Assembly (NCBI RefSeq): GCF_020829445.1
Contig: NZ_JAIVFV010000001.1
Location: 1-64,000, forward strand
DNA: 64,000 nt
Reading direction: 5' to 3'
DNA from: Nostoc sp. CHAB 5836
GTDB lineage: Bacteria; Cyanobacteriota; Cyanobacteriia; Cyanobacteriales; Nostocaceae
Position 1 is the stretch's first letter; every line of letters starts with the position of its first letter. Both the position numbers and the translations under genes were made by a program. Shown piece after piece: positions 34,607 through 44,125 of this stretch. Under the pieces are notes generated by a model. It searched no databases, was not told where the DNA came from, and saw only the letters and a list, made by a program, of their open reading frames with translations.

Positions 34607-37138
34607 ATGTCAGACTCTAAATTTACTACTCCTGTGGCTCAAGAATCACTGCACTCAGAATTGTCTGAGCGATCGCCTATTTCTTCTCTGCCAGAAAAAA
34701 TTTTAGCAATCCGCAACAGTCTACGTCCTGGACAGCAGCAAATGGCTGACTGGCAATCTGGGCCTTTGGCTATTTCAGCCGTTCCTGGTGCAGGCAAATC
34801 TACGGGTATGGCGGCGGCGGCGGCGATCGCGATCGCCCGTCAATATGAACGTTCATCCTCCCGCCGTCAGTTGATAGTCGTTACTTTTACTCGCTCTGCT
34901 GCTGCCAATATTAAGGCAAAGATCCGTAAAGATTTAAAGAAATTATCTTTACCACAGACAGGCTTTTTTGTCTATACTCTACATGGTCTAGCCTTGAATA
35001 TTGCCAGCCGCCACTCTGATTTATCGGGTTTGCAGTTAGAGAATGTCACATTAATTACACCAACCCAAAGTCACCGTTTTATCCGAACTGCTGTAGAACA
35101 ATGGATTGTAAATAATCCAGATATATATTTGCGGTTATTAGAAGGTCATCAATTTGACGGAGAAGAGACCGAAAGGTTGCGTCGTCAATCGGTGCTGCGA
35201 ACAGAAGTATTGCCAGAATTGGCGAATACGGTAATTCATGAGGCAAAAAGTTCTGGAATATCGCCACAATTGTTGCGGGAGTGGAGTAAACAAACCACAG
35301 ACGAATATGCAATTTTGAGTATAGCGGCGGGATTATATGAACAATATCAAAACTTAATGCGATCGCGTGACTTCATTGACTATGACGATATGATTTTAGC
35401 CGCACTGCGCGTTTTAGAAAACGACAGTGCCCGTCGCATTGAGCAAAATCAAGTATTCGCCGTCTTTGAAGACGAAGCGCAAGATTCTAGCCCACTACAG
35501 ACGCAGCTGTTGGAAATTTTGGCGGGTGATGAGGGAGATGAGGGAGATCAGGGAGATGAGGGAGATGGGGGAGATGGGGGAGATCAGGGAGATGAGGGAG
35601 ATGAGGGAGATCAGGGAGATGAGGGAGATAACTCCTCACTTTTAACTCCTAACTCCTCACTTTTAACTCCTAACTCCTCACTTCTAACTCCTAACTCCTC
35701 ACTGAATTTAGTCCGAGTTGGCGACCCTAACCAGGCGATTAACTCTACCTTCACTCCAGCCGATCCGATTTATTTCCGGCAATTTTGTGAGGAGTGCGAT
35801 CGCATCGAACGATTGGCAACGATGGATCAAGCTGGTCGCAGTACTAGAATTATTATTGAAGCTGCTAACTTTGCTCTCAAATGGATCAATAATCAATGGT
35901 TAGCAACAACCAACAACAAACAACAAACTCCTGACAACGGACAAGTACCATTTCGCTTGCAGACAATTCGCCCTGTGGAAGCTGGTGATCCCCAACCTAA
36001 CGCTAACCCCGCACCAGTCGGACGAGGACTAGAACTTTATAGACCGCGTGATATTCATCACACCGTTGAATTATTATCTCAAAGGGTGATTAAGTTATTT
36101 GGTGAAGACCCAACACAAAATAGTGCAGCGATTTTAGTCCGAGAAAATCGCCAAGGAAGATGGTTAGCAGAGGCTCTAACACCTGTATGCAAAGAGCATA
36201 AGATTATACTTTACGATGTAGGAGAACGCGATCGCCGTTCCCATGTTCCCCAAGAAATTTTGGCATTACTGCAATTTTGCGATCGCCCTCACTCCCCCGA
36301 TTACCTCAAAGCGGCCCTCGAAGCATTAGTACAGCGCCAATTAATTCCTACTCAAGACCTGAATATTCTTGCTAGTTTACCAGAAGAGTTTTTGTATCCT
36401 GGCCCCCTAGCAGCACCGCAATCAGAAACCGTACAAAAAGCCGCCCGATTGTGTCGCAATTTACTTCGCGCTCGTTTGGAACTTCCTCTTTACCAGCTAA
36501 TTTCCTTTCTCGCCTTGACCTTAAATTACGATCAAGCAGAATTAGCAACTGCTGACAAACTTGCAGAACGGGTTAACCACCAGATAGCTGGCAATAGTTC
36601 GATGGGGGGAATGCTGTCAGCTTTAAGTGAAATCGTCAGTTCGGAACGGTTTGAACCAGTGGAAACGGAGGATTCAGAAGAACGTTACACCCGTCGCGGT
36701 CAACTGACAATTATCACCATGCACAAAGCTAAAGGGCTAGATTGGGACTATGTATTTCTTCCCTTTCTCCACGAAAACTTGATTCCTGGCAGATTTTGGG
36801 TTCCTCCCCAAAGCCAATTTTTAGGCGACTTTACCTTATCAGAAGTAGCCCGCGCTCAAATTCGCGCTACTCTCCACGAAGAGTCTATCATACCGGATGT
36901 TAGTCAGGCATGGGAGGTGGCAAAGAATTTGAAAACATCTGAAGAGTATCGTTTACTCTACGTTGCCATGACACGAGCCAAGGTGCTGTTGTGGATGTCT
37001 GCGGAGGAGAAAGCCCCCTTTACTTGGAGTAAACCGGAGAATTTACAACAACAAGCGCCTTGTCCGGTGTTTCCAGCATTAGAACGCCACTTTCCTATAT
37101 GTGTCGTTAATTCACCAACAGACATCTCCAGAAATTAA
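34607..37138 (+). CDS. UvrD/PcrA-like DNA helicase with repeat insertion
   Basis: An 843-residue superfamily-1 helicase. Motif I AVPGAGKSTG, Ia VTFTRSAAANI, motif II FEDEAQDSS, motif III VGDPNQAINSTF, motif V-like TIITMHKAKGLDWDYVFLP and motif VI EYRLLYVAMTRAK are intact. This indicates ATP-dependent 3'-5' unwinding in repair or recombination. It differs from classical UvrD in the middle region and belongs to a cyanobacterial subgroup. Between motifs II and III about 58 residues of simple sequence (GDEGDQ repeats, then NSSLLTP repeats) come from two repeat arrays at 35527-35704. The ATG at 34607 is preferred over a TTG 75 bp earlier. No partner gene is close by. Confidence 0.88.
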   Translation: MSDSKFTTPVAQESLHSELSERSPISSLPEKILAIRNSLRPGQQQMADWQSGPLAISAVPGAGKSTGMAAAAAIAIARQYERSSSRRQLIVVTFTRSAAANIKAKIRKDLKKLSLPQTGFFVYTLHGLALNIASRHSDLSGLQLENVTLITPTQSHRFIRTAVEQWIVNNPDIYLRLLEGHQFDGEETERLRRQSVLRTEVLPELANTVIHEAKSSGISPQLLREWSKQTTDEYAILSIAAGLYEQYQNLMRSRDFIDYDDMILAALRVLENDSARRIEQNQVFAVFEDEAQDSSPLQTQLLEILAGDEGDEGDQGDEGDGGDGGDQGDEGDEGDQGDEGDNSSLLTPNSSLLTPNSSLLTPNSSLNLVRVGDPNQAINSTFTPADPIYFRQFCEECDRIERLATMDQAGRSTRIIIEAANFALKWINNQWLATTNNKQQTPDNGQVPFRLQTIRPVEAGDPQPNANPAPVGRGLELYRPRDIHHTVELLSQRVIKLFGEDPTQNSAAILVRENRQGRWLAEALTPVCKEHKIILYDVGERDRRSHVPQEILALLQFCDRPHSPDYLKAALEALVQRQLIPTQDLNILASLPEEFLYPGPLAAPQSETVQKAARLCRNLLRARLELPLYQLISFLALTLNYDQAELATADKLAERVNHQIAGNSSMGGMLSALSEIVSSERFEPVETEDSEERYTRRGQLTIITMHKAKGLDWDYVFLPFLHENLIPGRFWVPPQSQFLGDFTLSEVARAQIRATLHEESIIPDVSQAWEVAKNLKTSEEYRLLYVAMTRAKVLLWMSAEEKAPFTWSKPENLQQQAPCPVFPALERHFPICVVNSPTDISRN
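35527..35704 (+). repeat. in-frame repeat arrays inside the helicase gene
   Basis: First about 11 units of a 9-base pattern (GAGGGAGAT, some CAGGGAGAT or GGGGGAGAT), then about four units of a 21-base pattern containing AACTCCTCACTTTTAACTCC. Both are multiples of three, so the frame is kept. The nucleotide pattern equals STRR families found between genes in the window. Confidence 0.92.
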
Positions 37139-37339
37139 CGTGAGTTCGACAAGTCTTGTTTGACCTTTCCCCCAGCCCCTCTCCGACGCACAGAGGGGAG
37201 TAAAAAGCTTAATTTTTCGTTACTCCTCCCTTTCCGTTTCCCAGAGGGAGGTTGGGAGGGAGAGGTTGATCGAACTCACGTTAAATTAAATTTTAGTCTG
37301 GATAAGGGTTTAAAGTATTTTTATAAATCGCAAGGAATC

Positions 37340-38029
37340 ATGAAACTTATGAAAAGATATGTATTAACATTAGCTTTGACAAGCTTACTATCGTGGGGAT
37401 TTGGGCTTACTGAAAACAATTCTGCTGGGGCTATTTCTCCCTTAGACAGCACTCAATTGTCCCAAACACTCCAGTCACAATCAAGCAATTTGCCGAGGGC
37501 GATCGCTGATAAAATTTTACGGGATGCGTCTAAGCGTTCCGGCGTACCTAAACGGGAATTACAGATTACCCAAGTGATACCGAAAACTTTTGCTAACCCC
37601 TGTCTGTTCAATTTCGGAGAAGTTTGCACCAGGGAATACAACCCCATCGAGGGCTGGGAAGTAGTTGTCAGAGTTCGGCAATATTCCTGGACTTATCATG
37701 TAGATAAATCTGGAAAACAAATCGTTTTAGATCCCAAGGTGAGCGCTTTACAGATATTGCCGAAGGCGATCGCGTATACAATTTTGAACGATGCTTCAAA
37801 CCGTTCTGGGGTAGCAACTGCTGATTTAAAAATTACTCAAGCTACACCAAAAACCTTTGGAAATTCCTGCGAATTTAACTTTGGTGAAATCTGCATCCAG
37901 CTGTTCGACCCAATTGAGGGCTGGGAAGTAATTGTCAAGGTTAAAGGCCAATTTTGGACTTACCATGCCAATAAATCTGGTTCACAAATTGTTTTAGATC
38001 CCAAAGTCACCGCCACTAAAAAAAGTTAA
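37340..38029 (+). CDS. secreted protein with two homologous ~85-residue domains
   Basis: A 229-residue protein with a signal peptide (KLMKRYVLTLALTSLLSW, cleaved near SAGA). Two homologous domains, residues ~47-127 and ~135-215, share LPRAIA-type starts, an I-L-x-D-A-S-x-R-S-G-V helix, a Cys pair (NPCLFNFGEVC and NSCEFNFGEIC), EGWEVVV and a WTYHVDKSG ending, followed by IVLDPKV. The cysteines probably form one disulfide per domain in the periplasm. I do not recognise a named function. A good AAGGA at 37332-37336 sets this start. The upstream open frame that joins it is repeat sequence. The helicase gene ends 200 bp upstream. Confidence 0.7.
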   Translation: MKLMKRYVLTLALTSLLSWGFGLTENNSAGAISPLDSTQLSQTLQSQSSNLPRAIADKILRDASKRSGVPKRELQITQVIPKTFANPCLFNFGEVCTREYNPIEGWEVVVRVRQYSWTYHVDKSGKQIVLDPKVSALQILPKAIAYTILNDASNRSGVATADLKITQATPKTFGNSCEFNFGEICIQLFDPIEGWEVIVKVKGQFWTYHANKSGSQIVLDPKVTATKKS

Positions 38030-38085
38030 ATAATCAATGGCTTTGGCTTTTTCCCATCTCTTTACACCGTGCTTTGACCATGAAA

Positions 38086-38232
38086 CTGACAATTCAGGTC
38101 ATCTGGAAAACCTCACTTCTATTTCTCTCTTCCTTTTAGGAGAGAGACTTTGAATTTCCCCCTTCCCGCAACGGGTTGGGGGTTAGGGGGTTAGGTTTTT
38201 GGTGGACTTTTCCACATAACCTGAATTGTCAG
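38086..38232. mobile_element. MITE-like element, CTGACAATTCAGG family (copy 1)
   Basis: 147 bp with ends CTGACAATTCAGGT (38086) and ACCTGAATTGTCAG (38232). Near-identical flanks GACCATGAAA and AACCATGAAA read as a 10-bp target duplication with one change. Interior CTTTTAGGAGAGAGACTT and GGTTTTTGGTGGACTTTTCC match the copies at 49081 and 63587, in reverse orientation. Confidence 0.8.
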
Positions 38233-38354
38233 AACCATGAAAGCACCGATGTAGTCATTTTTACCATTGGTATAAGCCTCGCGATCGCTGATCTAGAGCG
38301 ATCGCAGTTGGTAAAATCCTTTATTTAATTGCAGTTATAGCAATTTTCATAGTA

Positions 38355-38360
38355 TATAAT
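38355..38360 (+). promoter_or_regulatory. putative -10 box of rpmI-rplT
   Basis: TATAAT lies 29 bases before the rpmI ATG. The best -35 match is TTGCAG at 38329-38334, at a long 20-base spacing, so only the -10 is proposed. Confidence 0.4.
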
Positions 38361-38389
38361 AGTGGATCGTGTCGAATCAAAGCTAGACC

Positions 38390-38587
38390 ATGCCTAAATT
38401 AAAGACTCGTAAAGCAGCAGCGAAGCGATTCCGTGCCACCGGCACCGGCAAAATCGTCCGTCGTAAAGCTTTCAAAAGCCACCTTTTAGAACATAAAAGT
38501 TCCGACAAAAAGCGTGGTATGCGCCAGAGTGCGCTTGTACATGAACGCGATGAACTGAACGTGCGCTTGATGCTCCCATATTTGTAA
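38390..38587 (+). CDS. rpmI: 50S ribosomal protein bL35
   Basis: A 65-residue basic protein. [20 protein letters not shown] at the N-terminus and RLMLPY at the end are the bL35 signature. It is part of the large ribosomal subunit. It is followed 19 bp later by rplT, the usual pair; infC is not upstream, as is common in cyanobacteria. No strong Shine-Dalgarno precedes the ATG. Confidence 0.97.
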   Translation: MPKLKTRKAAAKRFRATGTGKIVRRKAFKSHLLEHKSSDKKRGMRQSALVHERDELNVRLMLPYL

Positions 38588-38606
38588 GTATTTTAGGAAA
38601 TAAGTT

Positions 38607-38963
38607 ATGACTCGGGTAAAACGCGGTAATGTAGCTCGAAAGCGCCGCAATAAAATTCTCAAACTAGCGAAAGGTTTTCGCGGTTCCCATTCAACTCTAT
38701 TTAGAACTGCCAACCAACAAGTGATGAAGGCACTACGGAGTGCCTACCGCGATCGCAAAAAGAAAAAGCGCGATTTTCGTCGCCTCTGGATCACCCGCAT
38801 CAACGCTGCTGCAAGGCAACATGGCTTGAGTTATAGCCAGTTGATCGGGAACTTGAAAAAAGCTGATATCCTGCTAAATCGCAAAATGTTGGCGCAATTG
38901 GCAGTCCTCGATCCAGCTAGCTTCGGCAAAGTTGCTGAATTGGCAAATCAAGCTAAAGGATAA
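38607..38963 (+). CDS. rplT: 50S ribosomal protein bL20
   Basis: A 118-residue basic protein with [37 protein letters not shown] and [11 protein letters not shown], diagnostic for bL20. It binds 23S rRNA early in assembly and in other bacteria represses its own operon by binding the mRNA leader. An AGGAA ribosome-binding site at 38594-38598 lies in the 19-bp gap after rpmI. An amino-acid-binding protein gene starts 12 bp after its stop and may be cotranscribed. Confidence 0.97.
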   Translation: MTRVKRGNVARKRRNKILKLAKGFRGSHSTLFRTANQQVMKALRSAYRDRKKKKRDFRRLWITRINAAARQHGLSYSQLIGNLKKADILLNRKMLAQLAVLDPASFGKVAELANQAKG

Positions 38964-38975
38964 AGGTGTTAAGGG

Positions 38976-39791
38976 ATGTATAACAGATGTAACAGATGGC
39001 AAGTAATTACTCGGTTACATCTGGTATTATCCGCCACTATTTTTTGGTTTTTTTGCTTTTATATAGTGGCGACAGGATTAACTGCATCTGCTGCCGAAAT
39101 GCCAGAAATTCAGCAGCGTGGCTATTTAAATGTTGCCGTTAAAGATAACTTGTGTCCCTTGGGATTTAAAGACGCCAATGGGAATTTACAAGGCTTAGAA
39201 ATTGACTTGGCAAAGCGTTTGGCAGTTGATTTGGTTGGTAAAGCCGAGGCTGTAAAATTTCAACCTGTAGCGAATCGCGATCGCCTGTCTGTAGTCTTAG
39301 ATAAGAAAGTTGATTTTGCGATCGCTAGAGTCACAGCAACCGAGTCACGCTCTCGTATAGTTAGTTTCAGTGTTCCCTACTATTTAGATAGCACTGTATT
39401 AATCACAAAAGATAACTCTGTACAGCAGTTGAGTGATTTGGCAAAACAGAAAATTGCCGTACTCAACAACTCTAGTACCATCGCTAAAGTGCAATACTAT
39501 CTACCAAATGCCGAGTTGGTAGGAGTGAATTCATATCAAGAAGCGCGAGAGAAAATAGAAAATAATGCTGCTGCTGCCTTTGGCGCAGATGCTAGCATTT
39601 TGAGCGGTTGGGTGCAACAATATCCGCAATATCGACTACTGTCAACCAAGCTATCAACTGAACCCTTGTCTGTAGTCATGCCCAAGGGATTGCAATACGA
39701 TGAGTTCAGACGAAATGTGAATAAAGCGATCGCTCGTTACTTAGAAGAAGGTTGGCTCCAGCAACGCTCTCAATATTGGGGTTTACCGTAA
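38976..39791 (+). CDS. periplasmic amino-acid-binding protein (SBP family 3)
   Basis: A 271-residue extracytoplasmic solute-binding protein. A signal peptide (hydrophobic residues ~12-35, cleaved near ASAAEM) precedes the family-3 fold. The fold is shown by IQQRGYLNVAVKDNLCPLGFKD-like start, then GNLQGLEIDLAKRLA, FAIARVTATESR and the C-terminal YLEEGWLQQRSQYWG. These proteins deliver polar amino acids to an ABC importer; no permease or ATPase gene is adjacent, so it may serve a distant transporter or be a receptor. AAGGTG at 38963-38968 supports the start. The 12-bp gap from rplT suggests read-through transcription. Confidence 0.88.
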   Translation: MYNRCNRWQVITRLHLVLSATIFWFFCFYIVATGLTASAAEMPEIQQRGYLNVAVKDNLCPLGFKDANGNLQGLEIDLAKRLAVDLVGKAEAVKFQPVANRDRLSVVLDKKVDFAIARVTATESRSRIVSFSVPYYLDSTVLITKDNSVQQLSDLAKQKIAVLNNSSTIAKVQYYLPNAELVGVNSYQEAREKIENNAAAAFGADASILSGWVQQYPQYRLLSTKLSTEPLSVVMPKGLQYDEFRRNVNKAIARYLEEGWLQQRSQYWGLP

Positions 39792-39794
39792 GTT

Positions 39795-39919
39795 GGTCAT
39801 TAGTCATTAGTCATTAGTCATTAGCAAATAACAAATAACAAATGACAAAGGACAAATAACAAATGACAAATGACAAATGACAAATGACAAAGGACAAAGG
39901 ACAAAGGACAAAGGACAAT
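39795..39919. repeat. STRR arrays (CATTAGT, AATGACA, AAAGGAC)
   Basis: Three heptamer types follow each other in the 172-bp gap before ycf37: CATTAGT x4, AATGACA/AAATAAC mixed, and AAAGGAC x5. The change of unit within one array suggests serial replacement. Confidence 0.9.
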
Positions 39920-39963
39920 AGACTGATAATAGATTACGAAGCAACTTTATAATATTTGTAGCA

Positions 39964-40488
39964 ATGGATAACAGTTTAGCCGTTGTTTATCTGTCAATTT
40001 TGGTGGTTATACTCACAATTGCAGCCGTGAGTGTTTTTCGCCAGATTTTCAAAACTCGCAAGATTGAAGGCTCTTTTGCTAGGTTGCGAAAGAAGTTAGA
40101 GAAAGAAAAGGGTACGACTCAAGAATATTATGAGTTAGGCAGTATTTATTCAGAGAAAAAAATGTATTCTCAAGCGATCGCGCTATTTCAAAAAGCTCTC
40201 AAAGCTTCCGAAGAGGAAGGAGAACAGGATATTGCCCCTATCTACAACGGACTGGGCTATATTTATTTTACCCAAGAGCAATATGACTTAGCAATTCGTC
40301 AGTATAAAGAAGCTCTCAAATCTAAACCAGACTACGTGACAGGATTAAATAATCTCGGTCACGCCTATGAGAAGAAAAAATTAACTACTCAGGCGTTACA
40401 AGCTTACGAAGAAGCACTCAAATTGTCTCCAAATAACTCTATTGCTAAACGTCGTGCTGAATCTTTACGTCGGTTGGTTTCGGCATAG
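39964..40488 (+). CDS. ycf37: Ycf37-like photosystem I assembly protein
   Basis: A 174-residue thylakoid membrane-anchored TPR protein. One N-terminal helix (residues ~7-27) is followed by a short basic linker (RKIEGSFARLRKKL) and three TPR units between about 50 and 165 (YYELGSIYSEKKMYSQAI, IYNGLGYIYFTQEQYDLAI and GLNNLGHAYEKKKLTTQAL). This agrees with Ycf37, which stabilises trimeric photosystem I in Synechocystis and is encoded by some plastids. It has the family's usual length. Flanked on both sides by STRR arrays; transcribed alone. Confidence 0.88.
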   Translation: MDNSLAVVYLSILVVILTIAAVSVFRQIFKTRKIEGSFARLRKKLEKEKGTTQEYYELGSIYSEKKMYSQAIALFQKALKASEEEGEQDIAPIYNGLGYIYFTQEQYDLAIRQYKEALKSKPDYVTGLNNLGHAYEKKKLTTQALQAYEEALKLSPNNSIAKRRAESLRRLVSA

Positions 40489-40502
40489 ATTGGATATTGG
40501 GC

Positions 40503-40612
40503 GTTAGGAGTTAGGAGTTAGGAGTTAGGAGTTAGGAGTTAGGAGTTAGGAGTTAGGAGTTAGGAGTTTTGTTTATCTCCCTCACTCCCTCATCTCCCTC
40601 ATCTCCCTCATC
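40503..40612. repeat. STRR arrays (GTTAGGA, then CTCCCTCAT)
   Basis: Nine GTTAGGA heptamers (40503-40567) and then about four CTCCCTCAT nonamers (40574-40612). The second unit is the reverse complement of the 9-base unit inserted in the helicase gene. A single CAATACG-family MITE terminus, CCTTAACCCAAGCGTATTG, follows at about 40645-40662. Confidence 0.9.
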
Positions 40613-40741
40613 TCAACCCAACCTACGCCAGTTTTAGTTTTTAGCCTTAACCCAAGCGTATTGGGGTTGGCGGTGGGGTGTTAGGGACTTTTCCAAGAGG
40701 TCTTTAGAAAATAAGGACTAAAGTCCTGACTACGAACTTGC

Positions 40742-43426
40742 TTACCCATCGATATTTTGCAGTCCCATCGCAATCTTACTGTGTTTTTCAATTTGCCCCA
40801 TCACTTGTTTTGCTCGTTGAATAACTACGGCCGGTAAACCCGCCAATCTTCCCGCTTCAATTCCATAAGACTTATCAGCACCTCCTGGCTGGACTTGGTG
40901 CAAAAAGATAATTTGGTCGGGTAATTCTTTCACCGTCACCTGATAGTTAGCCACATTCGGTATAATGCTGGCCAGTTCATTTAACTCGTGGTAATGGGTG
41001 GCAAAAATTGTGCGTGACCGAATATCCACTGCTATATATTCTGCCACTGCCCAAGCGATGGAAAGACCATCAAATGTTGCTGTCCCACGGCCAATTTCAT
41101 CTAATAGTACCAGCGACCTAGATGTGGCATGATTAAGAATATTTGCGGTTTCATTCATTTCCACCATAAAGGTAGATTGACCGGTTGCTAAATCATCTAC
41201 TGCACCTACACGAGTGAAAATGCGATCGCATATTCCCAATCTAGCAAACCTCGCTGGTACAAAACTACCAATCTGCGCCATTAACTGAATCAATCCCACC
41301 TGGCGCAAATAACAACTTTTGCCACTGGCATTTGGCCCGGTAAGAATAATCAAATCGGGATTGTCATTGGTCATTTGTCCTTGGTCATTGGTCATTTGTT
41401 CTTGGTCATTGGTCATTTGTCCTTGATTATCTGCTAATGACAAATGACTAATGACTAATGACTCTTCTCCCAATTGCGTCGAATTCGGCACAAAGAAACC
41501 CGCAGGTAAAGACTGTTCCACCACCGGATGACGACCATCAACAATGTTTATCTCCCTTCCTGACAACATTTCGGGACGACAGTAACCTTGATGCACCGCC
41601 AACTGTGCTAAACCACACAACACATCTGCGGCCGCCACTGCACGAGATAGATTGCGAATTACCTCCGCCTCTTGTGCTACCTCTTCTCGCAACGCCGTAA
41701 AAATCTCATATTCCAACTGATTTAAATCATCTCGCGCCGTGAGAATGCGGGCTTCTCGTTCTTTCAAATCAGGGGTGATGTAACGTTCCTCATTGGTCAG
41801 GGTTTGCTTACGGATATAATTAGCGGGTACTTGGTCAGCTTTGCTGCGGGAAATACTGATGTAATAACCAAAAGTTTTGTTAAATCCTACCTTCAGTGTC
41901 GAAATTCCCGTCTTAGCCCTTTCATCAACTTCCAAGTTGGCAATCCATTGCTGGTCTGCTTCTACAGTTGCCTTTCTTTCATCCAACAGAGGATTTACAC
42001 TGGGGCGAATTAATCCGCCTTCTTTGATTAGTATGGGTGGTGACTCTACAAGATGTGCGTGTAACTTTTGTGCCAATTCTTCCAACACACTTGGGACTTT
42101 CTGCAAAGCTTTGAGAAATGGAGAACGCGCCTCAGTTACTAAGTTGGATAATTCCGGTAAGCGTGAGAGTGAATCTGCCAAAGCTACTAAATCTCTAGCA
42201 TTAGCTGTACCAGAACCCGCCCTACCTGTGAGGCGTTCCAAATCATAAATTTGGCGTAATAACTGCCGCAAATCTTGACGCAGTGGCGTATTTTCGATTA
42301 ATTCTTGGATGGTATCAAGACGTGCGCGAATGCCTTTAATATCGAGTAGCGGTTGCAATAACCACCGTCGCAAAGCCCGCCCACCCATCGCTGTACTAGT
42401 TTTATCTAATGCCCAGAGTAGGGAACCGTGAAAAGTGCCGTCCCGGACGGTTTGGGTAATTTCTAGGTTACGGCGGGTTTGATTGTCAACAATTAGGTAA
42501 TCAGTAAGGGTGTAGCTGCGGAGTCTTTGGAGGGTGACAGGGTTTTCTTTTTGAGTATCTTCCAAGTATTCCAGAAGACCGCCGGCTGCACGGACGGCTA
42601 GGGGAAGATGATCGCAACCAAGTCCTTCGAGCGATCGCACCTTAAATTTCTGCAATAATCTCGGTCTAGCTTCACCTTGAGAAAAAGGCACTTGCGATCG
42701 CAAACTATAGCAAAATGATGGTGGTAAACATTGGGGAAGATGTGGCGAAGTTTCTCCCGGACGCAGCAAACTACCCAAATCGGGCGCATTTGTCGGAACT
42801 AACACTTCCGAAGGTTGCAAGCGCATTAATTCTTGTGTCAAATGTTCTAAATCACTACCTTGAGTGGTAAGAAATTCCCCTGTAGAGATGTCTGCATAGG
42901 CTAAACCCCAATGATTTGCGGCAATTACCACTGCTGCTAAGTAATTATTGCGACTGGATTTGAGCATTCCCTCTTCCAGCAAAGTACCGGGGGTAATAAT
43001 ACGTGTTACTTCTCGCCGCACCAATCTCCCAGCAGCTTCAGAAGCATCTTCCACTTGGTCACAAATTACCACTGCATAGCCTTTTTCTACCAGCATCGTC
43101 GCGTAGCGTTCCCAAGCGTGATGCGGAACACCAGACATCGCCACCCGTCCCTGTTCTCCAGCTTGCTTACTAGTGAGAACTAATTCTAATTCTTGCGCTA
43201 GTTTCACAGCATCTTGAAAATAGCATTCAAAGAAATCTCCTACCCGATACAGCAATACGGCGTGAGGATATTTATCCTTCGTTTCGACATAGTGCAGGTA
43301 CATTTGACTTAGCTTGCTGCGGTCTACCTGTCGATGGTCGGAAATAAAAGTACTCGCGTTGGGTTTGGTAGATGGAGTTTCAGAGTGAGAAGCGGTCATA
43401 GATGCTATTAGGAGCGGAAATTCCAC
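40742..43426 (-). CDS. mutS: DNA mismatch repair ATPase MutS with repeat insertion
   Basis: An 894-residue MutS. The mismatch-reading Phe-x-Glu is in VGDFFECYF (about residue 66-74). The connector, core and clamp domains follow. The ATPase has Walker [14 protein letters not shown] (about 697), Walker [17 protein letters not shown] and the HYHELNEL motif. It recognises mismatches and recruits MutL. About 33 residues rich in Q-M-T-N-D repeats (about 655-688) lie just before the ATPase and are encoded by an STRR at 41361-41463. Other MutS proteins have no such stretch. Whether it is a surface loop that leaves function intact is unknown. Met10 is an alternative start. Upstream is the ATPase/TOPRIM-like pair in the same direction. 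Confidence 0.95.
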   Translation of the reverse strand: MEFPLLIASMTASHSETPSTKPNASTFISDHRQVDRSKLSQMYLHYVETKDKYPHAVLLYRVGDFFECYFQDAVKLAQELELVLTSKQAGEQGRVAMSGVPHHAWERYATMLVEKGYAVVICDQVEDASEAAGRLVRREVTRIITPGTLLEEGMLKSSRNNYLAAVVIAANHWGLAYADISTGEFLTTQGSDLEHLTQELMRLQPSEVLVPTNAPDLGSLLRPGETSPHLPQCLPPSFCYSLRSQVPFSQGEARPRLLQKFKVRSLEGLGCDHLPLAVRAAGGLLEYLEDTQKENPVTLQRLRSYTLTDYLIVDNQTRRNLEITQTVRDGTFHGSLLWALDKTSTAMGGRALRRWLLQPLLDIKGIRARLDTIQELIENTPLRQDLRQLLRQIYDLERLTGRAGSGTANARDLVALADSLSRLPELSNLVTEARSPFLKALQKVPSVLEELAQKLHAHLVESPPILIKEGGLIRPSVNPLLDERKATVEADQQWIANLEVDERAKTGISTLKVGFNKTFGYYISISRSKADQVPANYIRKQTLTNEERYITPDLKEREARILTARDDLNQLEYEIFTALREEVAQEAEVIRNLSRAVAAADVLCGLAQLAVHQGYCRPEMLSGREINIVDGRHPVVEQSLPAGFFVPNSTQLGEESLVISHLSLADNQGQMTNDQEQMTNDQGQMTNDNPDLIILTGPNASGKSCYLRQVGLIQLMAQIGSFVPARFARLGICDRIFTRVGAVDDLATGQSTFMVEMNETANILNHATSRSLVLLDEIGRGTATFDGLSIAWAVAEYIAVDIRSRTIFATHYHELNELASIIPNVANYQVTVKELPDQIIFLHQVQPGGADKSYGIEAGRLAGLPAVVIQRAKQVMGQIEKHSKIAMGLQNIDG
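41361..41463. repeat. in-frame STRR inside mutS
   Basis: Alternating CATTGGT, CATTTGT and CCTTGGT-like heptamers, ending with TAATGAC repeats. Read in the mutS frame they give [13 protein letters not shown]. The insertion is directly upstream (protein order) of the P-loop strand. Confidence 0.92.
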
Positions 43427-43480
43427 AATATCCGATGATAACGTGATGTTATAGGCAAAGGGCGATCGCTCAAGAATATT

Positions 43481-44125
43481 TTACTCTTGGCTGGGATTGT
43501 TAGTTGATACACCCATTTTTGCTGTGATTGTGGTAAAAAGGCGATCGCAGTATGGCGAAGCCTGACGTACTTTGCCCACGTCTAACAATTCTAGAAGCTT
43601 CGAGGCGTGTTTGATTTTGTGGTACTCACCCTTTGTAGTGCTACGAGTTGCAGCTTTTAAGGTTGGTTCTAAACTATCTTTGTCGATAGTCTCCACATTA
43701 GTATTCTTGGAAATAGGATTTTCTTTAAATCCCTGTCCGTAAAATGTCTTCATAGTTACGATATCGCTAATAAACCAAGCTTCCATTGCTTGTACCATTA
43801 AATGGCAATGACTATCATCAACACCTGATGGTGCATCCCAATTATCCCTAAACTTCAGATGCTCCCAAGGAGACTGTGTGGTAACAGATGCTTCTGCATC
43901 CACAAGTAACACATTAAAGGCTTCTGGATGAGATTTTAAAGCATTTTTAAAATCACGTAAAGCGTTATTACGAGAACCACAGATAGTAAGATCCCATTTA
44001 ACTTTTTTACTTTTAGCTATTTCTACAAGTGGTTTTAAAAATTGACTAAATCCTTGTCTAATTAAAGCTTTAGTATTCTTTCCATCTCCACCACCTTCTA
44101 TATAAATCCTCACCTCACTTACCAT
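43481..44125 (-). CDS. TOPRIM-like protein (DUF4276-type), partner of AAA ATPase
   Basis: A 214-residue soluble protein that starts with VRIYIEGGGDGKNTKALIRQ. An acidic residue after a hydrophobic strand (Glu9) and the later LLVDAEAS (about 92-99) are placed as in TOPRIM folds, and the layout fits DUF4276-type proteins. TOPRIM domains bind a metal through these acids and often cut DNA or RNA; here this is predicted, not shown. The start overlaps the stop of the ATPase gene by 7 bp, so the two are translationally coupled. Split ATPase-TOPRIM pairs occur in defence systems such as PARIS and in OLD-family nucleases. A HIP1 site near the 3' end may reflect repeat insertion. Confidence 0.7.
   Translation of the reverse strand: MVSEVRIYIEGGGDGKNTKALIRQGFSQFLKPLVEIAKSKKVKWDLTICGSRNNALRDFKNALKSHPEAFNVLLVDAEASVTTQSPWEHLKFRDNWDAPSGVDDSHCHLMVQAMEAWFISDIVTMKTFYGQGFKENPISKNTNVETIDKDSLEPTLKAATRSTTKGEYHKIKHASKLLELLDVGKVRQASPYCDRLFTTITAKMGVSTNNPSQE

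Noticed and set aside
35427-35645. MREIREMREM repeat frame as a possible structural protein
   Set aside because: It is the alternate reading frame of the 9-base array inside the helicase gene.
39795-39919. CRISPR-like array
   Set aside because: Units are 7 bp, contiguous and without spacers; this is an STRR. No cas genes are in the window.
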